Part shown: positions 1-6,797 of the stretch, one piece after another
How the letters are laid out: each line of letters opens with the position of its first letter
Position numbering within the stretch: position 1 is the first letter of the stretch
From: Actinomycetes bacterium
Lineage (GTDB): Bacteria; Actinomycetota; Acidimicrobiia; Acidimicrobiales; Palsa-688
Reading direction: 5' to 3'
Assembly: GCA_021846485.1 (NCBI GenBank)
Contig: JAJZWW010000135.1
Span: 1 to 8,022, forward strand
Length of the DNA stretch: 8,022 nt
Made by a program: the position numbers and the translations under genes
The notes under the pieces: model-generated
Told to the model about the DNA's origin: nothing
Databases searched by the model: none
What the model saw: the letters and a program-made list of their open reading frames with translations, nothing else

Positions 1-1015
1 GCGGCACGGCCACGTCGAGCTTGTGGGGCACCCCGAGACGGGCGACCACGTCGGGGTGGCGCTCCCGCAGCGCCCACAGCCGGGCCCGGCCGGGACCGTC
101 GCCGGCGACCGCGGAGCCGGTGACCTCGGGGCTGGCGGCGAGGGCGTCGAGGACCGGTGACGGGTCGGCACCTACCACCTCCACCAACAGCTGGGCGGCG
201 GGACCGGGCCCCAGCGGGGAGGAGAGGCCGTACAGCTCGGCCAGCCGGGATATCCCCTCGGGGAACATCACCTCGGCGCTCTCCAGGCCGTCGGTGGCGT
301 CCTGCAGGCGGCGGACCACGCTGAGCGCCTCGCCGAGCGAGCCGACGGCAAGGAGGGCGGTGAGCCGGTCGGGCTCGGCCTTCACCAGCCGTAGGAGAAC
401 GGCGGTGACCACGGCGAGGGTCCCCTCACTGCCGCAAACCAGCCCGGTCAGGTCGTAGCCGGCGGTGTCCTTCTTCAGCCCAGCGAGGCGCGCCAGCACC
501 TGCCCGTCGGAGAGGACCGCCTCGACCCCGGCGAGCTGGCTGCGCATGTGCCCATGGCGCAGGACCCGCAGGCCGCCGGCGTTGGTCGCGACCATCCCCC
601 CGAGCGTCGCCCGGTCCCGGGAGGCGAGGTCGACCCCGACGTCCAGGCCGGCCGGGGCGACCGCGGCGCGGACCGCTGCCAGGGTGGCGCCCGCACCGGC
701 CGCCACCTGGCGGGACCCGAGGTCCACCTCGCCCACCCAGGCCAGGCGGGCGGTCGACAGCACCACCTCACCGCCCCGGGGGATGCCGCCGGCGACCAGC
801 CCGCTGTTGCCCCCCTGGGGCACGACCGCCACACCCGCGGCGGCGCAGGCGGCCAGCACCGCGGCGACCTCGTCGGTCGACCCCGGCCGGACCGCCGCCG
901 CCGCCGGGCCCCTCCTGCGCCCCATCCAGTCGGTCTCGTAACCGAGGCGGGCATCGGGGTCGACCAGGACGTGGGCGTCACCGACCGCCGCCCGCAGGGC
1001 CGGGATCAGCTCCAC
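1..1015 (-). CDS. FAD-linked 2-hydroxyacid oxidase/dehydrogenase, GlcD type (3' end cut by window edge)
   Basis: My translation of the reverse strand gives 338 residues with no stop; the last part of the protein lies beyond base 1. The FAD-binding (PCMH-type) domain spans roughly residues 38-215: VRPGSTDEV at 42-50, the pyrophosphate-binding stretch PQGGNSGLVAGGIPRGG at 66-82, ATLGGMVATNAGG at 136-148, KKDTAGYDL at 181-189 and GSEGTLAVVT at 195-204. The FAD-oxidase C-terminal domain follows and includes PHKLDVAVP at 330-338. These motifs are typical of flavoproteins that oxidise D-2-hydroxy acids (glycolate, D-lactate, D-2-hydroxyglutarate); the substrate cannot be told from what is visible. 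Family members are about 440-480 residues, so about 100 or more are missing. The GTG start overlaps the end of the LysR gene by 10 bases (GTGGAGCTGA), implying translational coupling; no clear Shine-Dalgarno is visible. The next in-frame candidate start, ATG at residue 31, would cut off conserved N-terminal sequence. Confidence 0.88.
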   Translation of the reverse strand, partial: MELIPALRAAVGDAHVLVDPDARLGYETDWMGRRRGPAAAAVRPGSTDEVAAVLAACAAAGVAVVPQGGNSGLVAGGIPRGGEVVLSTARLAWVGEVDLGSRQVAAGAGATLAAVRAAVAPAGLDVGVDLASRDRATLGGMVATNAGGLRVLRHGHMRSQLAGVEAVLSDGQVLARLAGLKKDTAGYDLTGLVCGSEGTLAVVTAVLLRLVKAEPDRLTALLAVGSLGEALSVVRRLQDATDGLESAEVMFPEGISRLAELYGLSSPLGPGPAAQLLVEVVGADPSPVLDALAASPEVTGSAVAGDGPGRARLWALRERHPDVVARLGVPHKLDVAVP

Positions 1016-1971
1016 AGCGTCACGTACACCGGCGGCCGGAACCTGCTGGCCGGCACGCTTCCGTCGCTGCGGTGCATCGCCTGCATCGCCTCGGGGGTGG
1101 AGAGGAACCTGAGCAGCGCCGACACCCCGGGGGGCCGGCGGGCCGCGGGGAGCGTCGTGGCGTGCCACAGCAGCTGCACCGGGGTGCCGACCACGTCGAG
1201 GAGCGCGAGCGCGCCCCGCCCGACGTCCCGGGAGACCAGGTGGGAGAGGGCCGGGGCCACCCCCTCCCCGTCCTTCGCCGCCGACCAGGCGGCCGACAGG
1301 CTGCCGAAGACCCGCACCCTGCCGGGCGGCACGTGGAGGCGGGCGAGGAGCAGGCCGACCTCGCTGGAGGCGTCGCTGCCGGAGGGGTCGACCAGCCAGT
1401 CCTCGCCGGTGAGCCGGCTCCAGGGGATCGCGCCGGCGCCGGCCAGCCGGTGGTCGGGGGAGGCCACCACCACCAGCCCGTAGCGCATCATCGGGTAGCT
1501 GTCGAGCCCGGCCCCGGACTGGCCCCCGAGACGGGGCCCGAGGCAGACGTCGGCGAGCCGCTCGTGCAACAGCGCTCCCGCCTCCCCTGCACCGGTCACC
1601 CCGATAGTGGCCTCCACCGAAGGGGTCCGGGCGCCGAAGGCGGCGAGGAGCGGCGGGGCGACGAACTCCGCGACCGTCGCGGTCGCCACCACCCGGAGCG
1701 CCTCGGGCGCTCCGTTGGCCCGGCGGACCGCAGAGGAGGCCTCCGCCGCCAGGTTGACCATCTGGGAGGCGATCCCCACCACCCGCTGCCCCCCGGGGGT
1801 GAGCGACATGGCCTGGCCGTCGCGGACCACCAGCGGGTCGCCGAGGCTCTGGCGGAGGGCGGCTAGGGCACCGGAGACCGCCGGCTCGCTCACCCCGAGC
1901 ACGCCGGCGGCGGCCTTCACCGACCCGAGCCGGGCGACGAGCACGAACGCCTCCAGCTGGGTGAGGGTCAC
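1006..1971 (-). CDS. LysR-type transcriptional regulator, divergent to the CO dehydrogenase operon
   Basis: A 321-residue protein of normal LysR length. The N-terminal winged helix-turn-helix is at about residues 3-62 (LTQLEAFVLVARLGSVKAAA, then GVSEPAVSGALAALRQSLGD, then LTPGG), followed by a linker helix and an effector-binding domain at about 90-305. LysR proteins usually control a divergent neighbour and respond to a small co-inducer. Here the neighbour is coxMSL, and in Mycobacterium sp. JC1 the LysR protein CutR controls the equivalent cutBCA genes, so control of CO dehydrogenase is the likely role (inference). I chose GTG at 1971 because the protein then begins directly with the conserved LTQLEAF helix. 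A TTG at 2001 would add ten residues without family resemblance. GGAGG sits only one base before the GTG, too close for a normal ribosome binding site, so the start remains somewhat uncertain and leaderless translation is possible. The stop overlaps the start of the following flavoprotein gene, so both are probably co-transcribed. Confidence 0.9.
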   Translation of the reverse strand: MTLTQLEAFVLVARLGSVKAAAGVLGVSEPAVSGALAALRQSLGDPLVVRDGQAMSLTPGGQRVVGIASQMVNLAAEASSAVRRANGAPEALRVVATATVAEFVAPPLLAAFGARTPSVEATIGVTGAGEAGALLHERLADVCLGPRLGGQSGAGLDSYPMMRYGLVVVASPDHRLAGAGAIPWSRLTGEDWLVDPSGSDASSEVGLLLARLHVPPGRVRVFGSLSAAWSAAKDGEGVAPALSHLVSRDVGRGALALLDVVGTPVQLLWHATTLPAARRPPGVSALLRFLSTPEAMQAMHRSDGSVPASRFRPPVYVTLWS

Positions 1972-1994
1972 ACCTCCGGTGTAGCACGGCGGGA

Positions 1995-2020
1995 TAACCA
2001 AACGCTTAGCCCGCGCTTGA
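1995..2020. promoter_or_regulatory. Candidate LysR-family operator in the divergent control region
   Basis: The 115-base gap between the lysR and coxM starts contains TAA at 1995-1997, TTA at 2006-2008 and TGA at 2018-2020, spaced 11 and 12 bases apart, about one helical turn. The first two make a TAA-N8-TTA dyad, which fits the TNA-N7/8-TNA pattern known for some LysR boxes such as CbbR sites. The pentamer CGCTT also occurs twice, at 2003-2007 and 2014-2018, 11 bases apart. The site lies just upstream of and overlapping the putative -35 element of the cox promoter, where a LysR activator would be expected. The motifs are short and could arise by chance. Confidence 0.35.
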
Positions 2021-2045
2021 CGCCTCCCCCGAGGGAGACCACGAT
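2017..2045 (+). promoter_or_regulatory. Candidate sigma-70-type promoter of the cox operon
   Basis: TTGACG at 2017-2022 matches the -35 consensus in five of six positions. With a 17-base spacer the -10 position is CACGAT (2040-2045), a weak match that keeps the A at position 2 and the final AT. A short dyad, CTCCC-CCGA-GGGAG (2024-2037), lies in the spacer. Transcription would start around 2052, giving a leader of about 35 bases before coxM. A weak -10 fits an activator-dependent promoter, but this is inference. Confidence 0.4.
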
Positions 2046-2073
2046 GCCCACATGGCGCGACCGAGCGCGTGCC

Positions 2074-2084
2074 GGAGGGGAGAG
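2074..2084 (+). promoter_or_regulatory. Ribosome binding site of coxM
   Basis: GGAGGGGAGAG ends just before the ATG at 2087; the GGAGG core (2074-2078) is 8 bases from the start codon. It decides in favour of ATG 2087 over the in-frame GTG at 2069, which lies upstream of this site and would encode six extra residues. It is one of only two strong Shine-Dalgarno sequences seen in the rightward operon. Confidence 0.75.
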
Positions 2085-2086
2085 AG

Positions 2087-2962
2087 ATGCAGGTACCTGC
2101 CCCGTTCGACTACCGACGGGCCCACAGCCTCGACGAGGCCGTCGCGTTGCTGGAGCGTCACGGCCCCGACGCCCGGCTCCTCGCCGGCGGCCACAGCCTG
2201 CTGCCGATGATGAAGCTGCGCCTCGCCCGACCCGAGACCCTCGTCGACATCAACGACCTCACCGAGCTCGACTACGTCCGGCTCGACGGCGACGAGATCG
2301 CGATCGGTGCCCTGACCCGCCACGCCACGGTCCTCGCCTCGGCACTGCTCGCCGAGCACTACCCCATCTTCGCCGAGGCCGAGGCGGTCATCGCCGACCC
2401 CCTGGTCCGCAACCGGGGCACCGTCGGTGGGTCCCTCTGCCAGGCGGACCCCGCCGAGGACCTCTCGGGGGTGTTCGCCGCCCTGCGCGGCCGGGCGGTC
2501 GTCCACTCCTCGGCCGAGAACCGGTCGGTCGCCCTGCGGGAGTTCCACCGCGGTCCGTACGAGACAGCCGTCGGCGACGGGGAGATCCTCGTCGAGCTGC
2601 GGGTCCCGGTGCGCCCCGGCGCGGGCAGCGCCTACGAGAAGGTCGAGCGGCGCGCCGGCGACTGGGCGGTGGCCGCTGCCGGTGCCTTCGTCCAGCTGCG
2701 CGACGGGGTCGTCGCCGACGTGGGCATCGGCCTGTCGGCCGTCGGCGCCGATCACTTCACCTGCCCGGAGGCCGAGGACGCCCTCCGTGGCCAGGAGCCG
2801 ACGGCGGCGCGCATCGCCGAGGCTGCGGCGATCTGCCGGGACCGCTGCGAGCCGACCGCCGACCAGCGGGGGCCGGTGGACTTCAAGCGCCACCTGGCAG
2901 AGGTCCTCGTCACCCGGGCACTCACCCGGGCCAGCCGTCGCGCCGGGGGGGCAGAGGCGTGA
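2087..2962 (+). CDS. coxM: Aerobic carbon monoxide dehydrogenase, medium (FAD-binding) subunit CoxM
   Basis: A 291-residue protein, the usual size for CoxM (about 288 in Oligotropha). It binds the FAD that takes electrons from the iron-sulfur subunit and passes them to the respiratory chain. The FAD-binding domain of the molybdopterin dehydrogenase family covers about residues 1-170. It has the two characteristic FAD-contact loops, AGGHSLLPMMKLRLA at 33-47 and RGTVGGSLCQADPAED at 110-125. The CO dehydrogenase flavoprotein C-terminal domain follows from about 175 to 280 (SAYEKVERRAGDWAVAAA). It is the first gene of the operon and has its own strong ribosome binding site. The stop codon shares one base with the coxS start (TGATG). 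Similar FAD subunits occur in xanthine dehydrogenase-like enzymes; the CoxL form I motif in the same operon decides the assignment. Confidence 0.94.
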   Translation: MQVPAPFDYRRAHSLDEAVALLERHGPDARLLAGGHSLLPMMKLRLARPETLVDINDLTELDYVRLDGDEIAIGALTRHATVLASALLAEHYPIFAEAEAVIADPLVRNRGTVGGSLCQADPAEDLSGVFAALRGRAVVHSSAENRSVALREFHRGPYETAVGDGEILVELRVPVRPGAGSAYEKVERRAGDWAVAAAGAFVQLRDGVVADVGIGLSAVGADHFTCPEAEDALRGQEPTAARIAEAAAICRDRCEPTADQRGPVDFKRHLAEVLVTRALTRASRRAGGAEA

Positions 2963-3483
2963 TGCAGGTCCGGATCACCGTGAACGGTGCCGAGACCGGC
3001 GCCGAGGTGGAGCCCCGGTTGCTGCTGGTGCACTACCTGCGCAACGTCGTCGGCCTCACCGGCACCCACTGGGGATGCGACACCTCCAACTGCGGGGCGT
3101 GCACCGTCTGGCTCGACGGCGTCCCGGTGAAGAGCTGCACCACCCTCGCCGCACAGGCCGACGGCCACGCGGTGCGCACGGTCGAGGACCTCGACGCCGG
3201 AGGGGAGCTCGACCCCCTGCAGCGGGGGTTCATGGAGGAGCACGGCCTGCAGTGCGGCTTTTGCACCCCGGGGATGCTCATGACCCTCCGGGCGCTGCTC
3301 GACTCGGACCCCGACCCCGACGAGACCACCATCCGGGAGGCGATCAGCGGCAACCTGTGCCGCTGCACCGGCTACGAGAACATCGTCCGGGCCGCCCGGT
3401 GGGCGGCAGCCCACGCCGCTGCCGGCGGCGCCGAGCAACCCACGCCGCCCACCGGCGGCGCCGAGCAGGAGGTGACGGCATGA
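2962..3483 (+). CDS. coxS: Aerobic carbon monoxide dehydrogenase, small [2Fe-2S] subunit CoxS
   Basis: A 173-residue iron-sulfur protein that carries electrons from the Mo/Cu site in CoxL to the FAD in CoxM. The plant-type ferredoxin domain has its cluster ligands at Cys39, Cys44, Cys47 and Cys59 (GCDTSNCGACTVWLDG). The helical second domain has Cys98, Cys101, Cys133 and Cys135 (CGFCTPGM and GNLCRCTGY). All eight ligands are present, with spacing like that of the Oligotropha protein. The ATG overlaps the coxM stop by one base; a GTG directly before it (2959) is an equally possible start that adds one residue. A run of seven G (2945-2951) is the nearest purine-rich stretch upstream, so translation is probably coupled to coxM. 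The last 25 residues form a loose Ala/Gly/Pro/Glu tail containing GGAEQ twice. Confidence 0.95.
   Translation: MQVRITVNGAETGAEVEPRLLLVHYLRNVVGLTGTHWGCDTSNCGACTVWLDGVPVKSCTTLAAQADGHAVRTVEDLDAGGELDPLQRGFMEEHGLQCGFCTPGMLMTLRALLDSDPDPDETTIREAISGNLCRCTGYENIVRAARWAAAHAAAGGAEQPTPPTGGAEQEVTA
3422..3467 (+). repeat. Short direct repeat inside the 3' end of coxS
   Basis: The 16-base sequence CCGGCGGCGCCGAGCA occurs at 3422-3437 and again at 3452-3467, a period of 30 bases or exactly ten codons. It encodes GGAEQ twice in the CoxS tail. The second copy runs into the AGGAGG ribosome binding site of coxL. It looks like a small in-frame duplication in an unconstrained tail. Confidence 0.8.
3467..3472 (+). 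promoter_or_regulatory. Ribosome binding site of coxL inside coxS
   Basis: AGGAGG lies within the last codons of coxS, 7 bases before the coxL ATG at 3480. It supports that start and would give the large subunit independent ribosome loading in addition to coupling through the ATGA overlap. Confidence 0.75.
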
Positions 3484-5900
3484 CCACCACCGAGGTGCCG
3501 ACCGCCGGCGGGAGCCCGGAGCCCGTGCCGACCAGCGCGGCCGGCAACCCGATCGGGTTCGGCCGGATGCTGCGCAAGGAGGACGCCCGCTTCCTGCGCG
3601 GTCAGGGCCACTACGTCGACGACGTCAACCTGCCGGGGATGCTCCACGGCGCGGTGCTGCGCAGCTCGTACGCCCACGCCCGGATCAACGCCATCGACAC
3701 CAGCGCCGCCGAGGCGCACCCGAGGGTCAAGGCCGTGATCACCGGCAAGACCCTCGAGTCGCTCAACCTCGCCTGGATGCCGACGCTCTCCGGCGACGTG
3801 CAGTCGGTGCTGGCGACCGACAAGGTGCGCTTCCAGGGACAGGAGGTGGCGTTCGTCGTCGCCGACGACGAGTACGCGGCACGCGACGCCCTCGAGCTGA
3901 TCGAGGTCGACTACGAGCCGCTGCCGGCGGTCGTCGACGCCCGCCGCGCCCTCGACCCCGACGCCGCGCTGGTGCGCGACGAGGTGGAGGGCCGCACCGA
4001 CAACAAGATCTACGACTGGGAGGCCGGTGACGCCGCCGCCTGCGACGAGGTCTTCGCCAAGGCCGACGTCGTGGTCACCGAGGACATGCTCTACCCGCGG
4101 GTGCACCCCGCCCCGATGGAGACCTGCGGGGCCGTCGCCCACATGGACAAGGTCACGGGGAAGCTCACCATCTGGACGACGACCCAGGCGCCCCACGCCC
4201 ACCGCACCCTCTACGCCATCGTCGCCGGACTGCCCGAGCACAAGATCCAGGTGATCTCCCCCGACATCGGCGGCGGGTTCGGCAACAAGGTCGGGATCTA
4301 CCCGGGCTACGTCTGCGCCATCGTCGGCTCGATCGTGACCGGCGCCCCGGTGAAGTGGGTCGAGGACCGCTCCGAGAACCTGATGTCGACGTCCTTCGCC
4401 CGGGACTACCACATGAAGGGCTCGATCGCCGCCACCCGCGACGGCAGGATCCTCGGGCTGCAGGTGGACGTCCTCGCCGACCACGGCGCGTTCAACGGGG
4501 TGGCCCAGCCCACCAAGTTCCCGGCCGGCTTCTTCCACATCTTCACCGGCTCCTACGACTACCCGGCGGCGCACTGCAAGGTGACCGCGGTCTACACCAA
4601 CAAGGCCCCCGGCGGCGTGGCCTACGCCTGCTCGTTCCGGATCACCGAGGCCGTGTACCTGGTGGAGCGGATGGTCGACTGCCTCGCCTTCGAGCTGAAG
4701 ATGGACCCCGCCGAGCTGCGCATGAAGAACCTGCTGCGCCCCGAGCAGTTCCCGTACACGACGCCGACCGGGTGGGAGTACGACTCGGGCAACTACCCGC
4801 GGGCGCTCGAGGAGTCGATGCGCATCGCCGGCTACGAGGAGCTGCGCGCCGAGCAGGCCGCCCGCCGGGCCGACCCGGCAGGCAAGCCGCTCATGGGGAT
4901 CGGCATCTCCTTCTTCACCGAGGGGGTGGGCGCCGGCCCCCGCAAGCACATGGACATCCTCGGCCTCGGCATGGCCGACGGCTGCGAGCTCCGGCTGCAC
5001 CCGACGGGCAAGGCGCAGCTGCGCCTGTCGGTGCAGACCCAGGGGCAGGGACACGAGACGACCTTCGCCCAGATCGTGAGCCACGTGCTCGGCATCCCCC
5101 CCGAGGACATCGAGGTCCTCCACGGCGACACCGACAACACCCCCTTCGGGCTCGGCACCTACGGGAGCCGGTCCACGCCCGTGTCGGGGGCGGCCGCCGC
5201 CGTCGCCGCCCAGCGGGTCCGGGACAAGGCCCGGGTGATCGCCGCCACCGCCCTCGAGTGCTCCCCCGACGACCTGGAGTGGGAGCACGGGCGCTGGCGG
5301 GTGAAGGGCGACCCGGAGCAGGGCAAGACGATCCAGGAGATCGCCTTCGCCGCCCACGGCAGCCTGGAGCTGCCCGAGGGAGTGGAGGGCCACCTCGACG
5401 CCTCGGTGGTCTACGACCCGCCCAACCTCACCTACCCCTTCGGCGCCTACATCTGCGTCGTCGACGTCGACCCCGATACCGGGGAGGTCAAGGTCCGCCG
5501 CTTCGTCGCCGTCGACGACTGCGGGCCGCGGATCAACCCGATGGTCGTCGAGGGCCAGGTCCACGGGGGGCTGGCCGACGGGCTCGGGATGGCGCTCATG
5601 GAGGTGATCGCCTTCGACGAGGACGGCAACAACCTCGGCGGGTCGTTCATGGACTACCTGCTGCCCACGTCCATGGAGTGCCCGAGCTGGGAGCTGGGCC
5701 AGACGGTGACCCCGTCGCCCCACCACCCCATCGGCACCAAGGGGGTCGGCGAGTCGGCGACGGTCGGCTCCCCCGCCGCCGTGGTCAACGCCGTGCTGGA
5801 CGCTCTGCAGATCCGCGCCGCCGACATGCCCTTCACGCCCGCCGCCGTCTGGCGTGCGTTGCAGGGCCGACCGCTGCGCACCGACCTGGCGATCGAGTAG
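3480..5900 (+). CDS. coxL: Aerobic carbon monoxide dehydrogenase, large catalytic Mo/Cu subunit CoxL (form I)
   Basis: An 806-residue protein, matching the usual CoxL length (about 809). It binds molybdopterin cytosine dinucleotide and the Mo-S-Cu centre that oxidises CO to CO2. The aldehyde oxidase/xanthine dehydrogenase a/b hammerhead domain is at about residues 40-155, and the Mo-cofactor-binding domains follow to about 775. The active-site loop AYACSFR is at 381-387; Cys384 corresponds to the copper-binding Cys388 of Oligotropha and marks form I enzymes, whereas form II homologues have AYRGAGR. TTTQAPH at 233-239 contains the Gln (236) equivalent to Gln240. GGGFGNK is at 264-270, and the catalytic base Glu758 sits in KGVGES. 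No signal peptide is visible, so the enzyme is cytoplasmic. The ATG overlaps the coxS stop (ATGA). A reading frame open far upstream of this ATG only shadows coxM and coxS. Confidence 0.97.
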   Translation: MTTTEVPTAGGSPEPVPTSAAGNPIGFGRMLRKEDARFLRGQGHYVDDVNLPGMLHGAVLRSSYAHARINAIDTSAAEAHPRVKAVITGKTLESLNLAWMPTLSGDVQSVLATDKVRFQGQEVAFVVADDEYAARDALELIEVDYEPLPAVVDARRALDPDAALVRDEVEGRTDNKIYDWEAGDAAACDEVFAKADVVVTEDMLYPRVHPAPMETCGAVAHMDKVTGKLTIWTTTQAPHAHRTLYAIVAGLPEHKIQVISPDIGGGFGNKVGIYPGYVCAIVGSIVTGAPVKWVEDRSENLMSTSFARDYHMKGSIAATRDGRILGLQVDVLADHGAFNGVAQPTKFPAGFFHIFTGSYDYPAAHCKVTAVYTNKAPGGVAYACSFRITEAVYLVERMVDCLAFELKMDPAELRMKNLLRPEQFPYTTPTGWEYDSGNYPRALEESMRIAGYEELRAEQAARRADPAGKPLMGIGISFFTEGVGAGPRKHMDILGLGMADGCELRLHPTGKAQLRLSVQTQGQGHETTFAQIVSHVLGIPPEDIEVLHGDTDNTPFGLGTYGSRSTPVSGAAAAVAAQRVRDKARVIAATALECSPDDLEWEHGRWRVKGDPEQGKTIQEIAFAAHGSLELPEGVEGHLDASVVYDPPNLTYPFGAYICVVDVDPDTGEVKVRRFVAVDDCGPRINPMVVEGQVHGGLADGLGMALMEVIAFDEDGNNLGGSFMDYLLPTSMECPSWELGQTVTPSPHHPIGTKGVGESATVGSPAAVVNAVLDALQIRAADMPFTPAAVWRALQGRPLRTDLAIE

Positions 5901-5903
5901 GCC

Positions 5904-6794
5904 GTGCTGCGCCAGGACCTCTCCGGGCGCTCGCTCGAGCTGCGGGCGGGGCGGGTGCCGTTCGTCCACGCCCGGGTCACGCTGGCCGAGGCCCCGACGT
6001 CGGCCAAGCCGGGCGACGAGGCGATCATCCGGGCCGATGGGGCCATCGAGGGTTTCGTCGGTGGGCTGTGCGCCGAGTCGACGGTACGGGAGGCGGCCGC
6101 CGACCTGCTGGCGAGCGGCGCCGGGCCGGTCGTACTGCGGGTGACACCCGAGCCGGAGCCCGACCAGCCGGGCAAGCAGGTGGTCCACAACGCCTGCCTG
6201 TCGGGCGGGACGATCGAGATCTTCCTCGAACCGGCCGTCCCCCCGCCGCTGGTGGTCGTGGTGGGCCGCACGCCGATCGCCCGTGCCCTCGCCACCCTCG
6301 GGGCTGGCCTGCGCTGGGCGGTGCAGGAGTGGGACGGCGAGCTGCCACTGGACGCCGTCGCCGTGGTCGTGGCCTCTCACGGGCGGGGCGAGGAGGAGGC
6401 CCTCACCGCCGCCCTCGAGCGCGGCGTCGCCTACGTGGGCCTGGTCGCCAGCCGGCGGCGGGGGGCGGCCGTCGTCGCCGGTCTGCGGGCCGCCGAGGAG
6501 CTCCGGGCGAGGGTGCACACCCCGGCCGGCCTCGATCTCGCCGCGGGCACCGCCGAGGAGGTCGCCCTGTCGATCCTCGCCGAGATCGTCGGGGAAAGGG
6601 CGACCCGGGCGCCCGCACCCGTCGCCCTGCCGCCCGCCCCGGCGGTGGAGCGGGCCGTCGACCCCGTCTGCGGCATGACCGTGTTCCCCGAGCCGTCCAC
6701 GCCGGTGGCCGAGCATGCCGGCCGGACCGTGTGGTTCTGCGGGCGCGGCTGCCGGGACGCCTTCGTCGCCGACCCGGCGGCCTACGCCGCCTGA
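5904..6794 (+). CDS. XdhC/CoxF-type Mo-cofactor chaperone fused to a C-terminal YHS metal-binding domain
   Basis: A 296-residue protein with three parts. Residues 18-80 are the XdhC/CoxI N-terminal domain (APTSAKPGDEAIIRADG, then GFVGGLCAESTV at 50-61). Residues 94-228 contain HNACLSGGTIEIFLEP (95-110), a Rossmann-like core (LVVVVGRTPIARALATL) and the family endings AYVGLVASRRR (176-186) and HTPAGLDLAAGTAEEVALSI. After an Ala/Pro-rich linker (231-251) comes a YHS domain, residues 253-294, with DPVCGMTV and VWFCGRGC giving Cys256, Cys279 and Cys283. XdhC-type proteins bind and protect the molybdenum cofactor during sulfuration and insertion. In Oligotropha CoxF takes part in completing the CuSMo site; the PTSAKPGD and LCAEST motifs look CoxF-like to me. 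YHS domains are predicted metal-binding modules found, for example, in copper-handling proteins. The GTG start lies 3 bases after the coxL stop with no Shine-Dalgarno, so translation is likely coupled. A copper-donor role for the YHS part is inference. Confidence 0.88.
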   Translation: MLRQDLSGRSLELRAGRVPFVHARVTLAEAPTSAKPGDEAIIRADGAIEGFVGGLCAESTVREAAADLLASGAGPVVLRVTPEPEPDQPGKQVVHNACLSGGTIEIFLEPAVPPPLVVVVGRTPIARALATLGAGLRWAVQEWDGELPLDAVAVVVASHGRGEEEALTAALERGVAYVGLVASRRRGAAVVAGLRAAEELRARVHTPAGLDLAAGTAEEVALSILAEIVGERATRAPAPVALPPAPAVERAVDPVCGMTVFPEPSTPVAEHAGRTVWFCGRGCRDAFVADPAAYAA

Positions 6795-6797
6795 GCG

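Noticed and set aside
548..1866. Plus-strand open frames opposite the flavoprotein and LysR genes
   Set aside because: The minus-strand translations match known families throughout; the plus-strand products are motif-free Arg/Gly/Ala-rich shadows.
2024..2037. CTCCC-CCGA-GGGAG hairpin in the divergent region as a terminator
   Set aside because: The stem has only five pairs, there is no T-run, and it lies between the proposed -35 and -10, so a terminator role is not supported.
2044..2086. ATG codons at 2044 and 2052 upstream of coxM as a possible leader peptide
   Set aside because: Both frames run on into coxM without an early stop, have no ribosome binding site, and show no attenuator-like hairpin downstream.
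2427..3479. Upstream extension of the coxL frame through coxM and coxS, suggesting a 1157-residue fusion
   Set aside because: The extension is low-complexity shadow sequence. The ATG at 3480 has AGGAGG at proper distance and gives the normal CoxL length.
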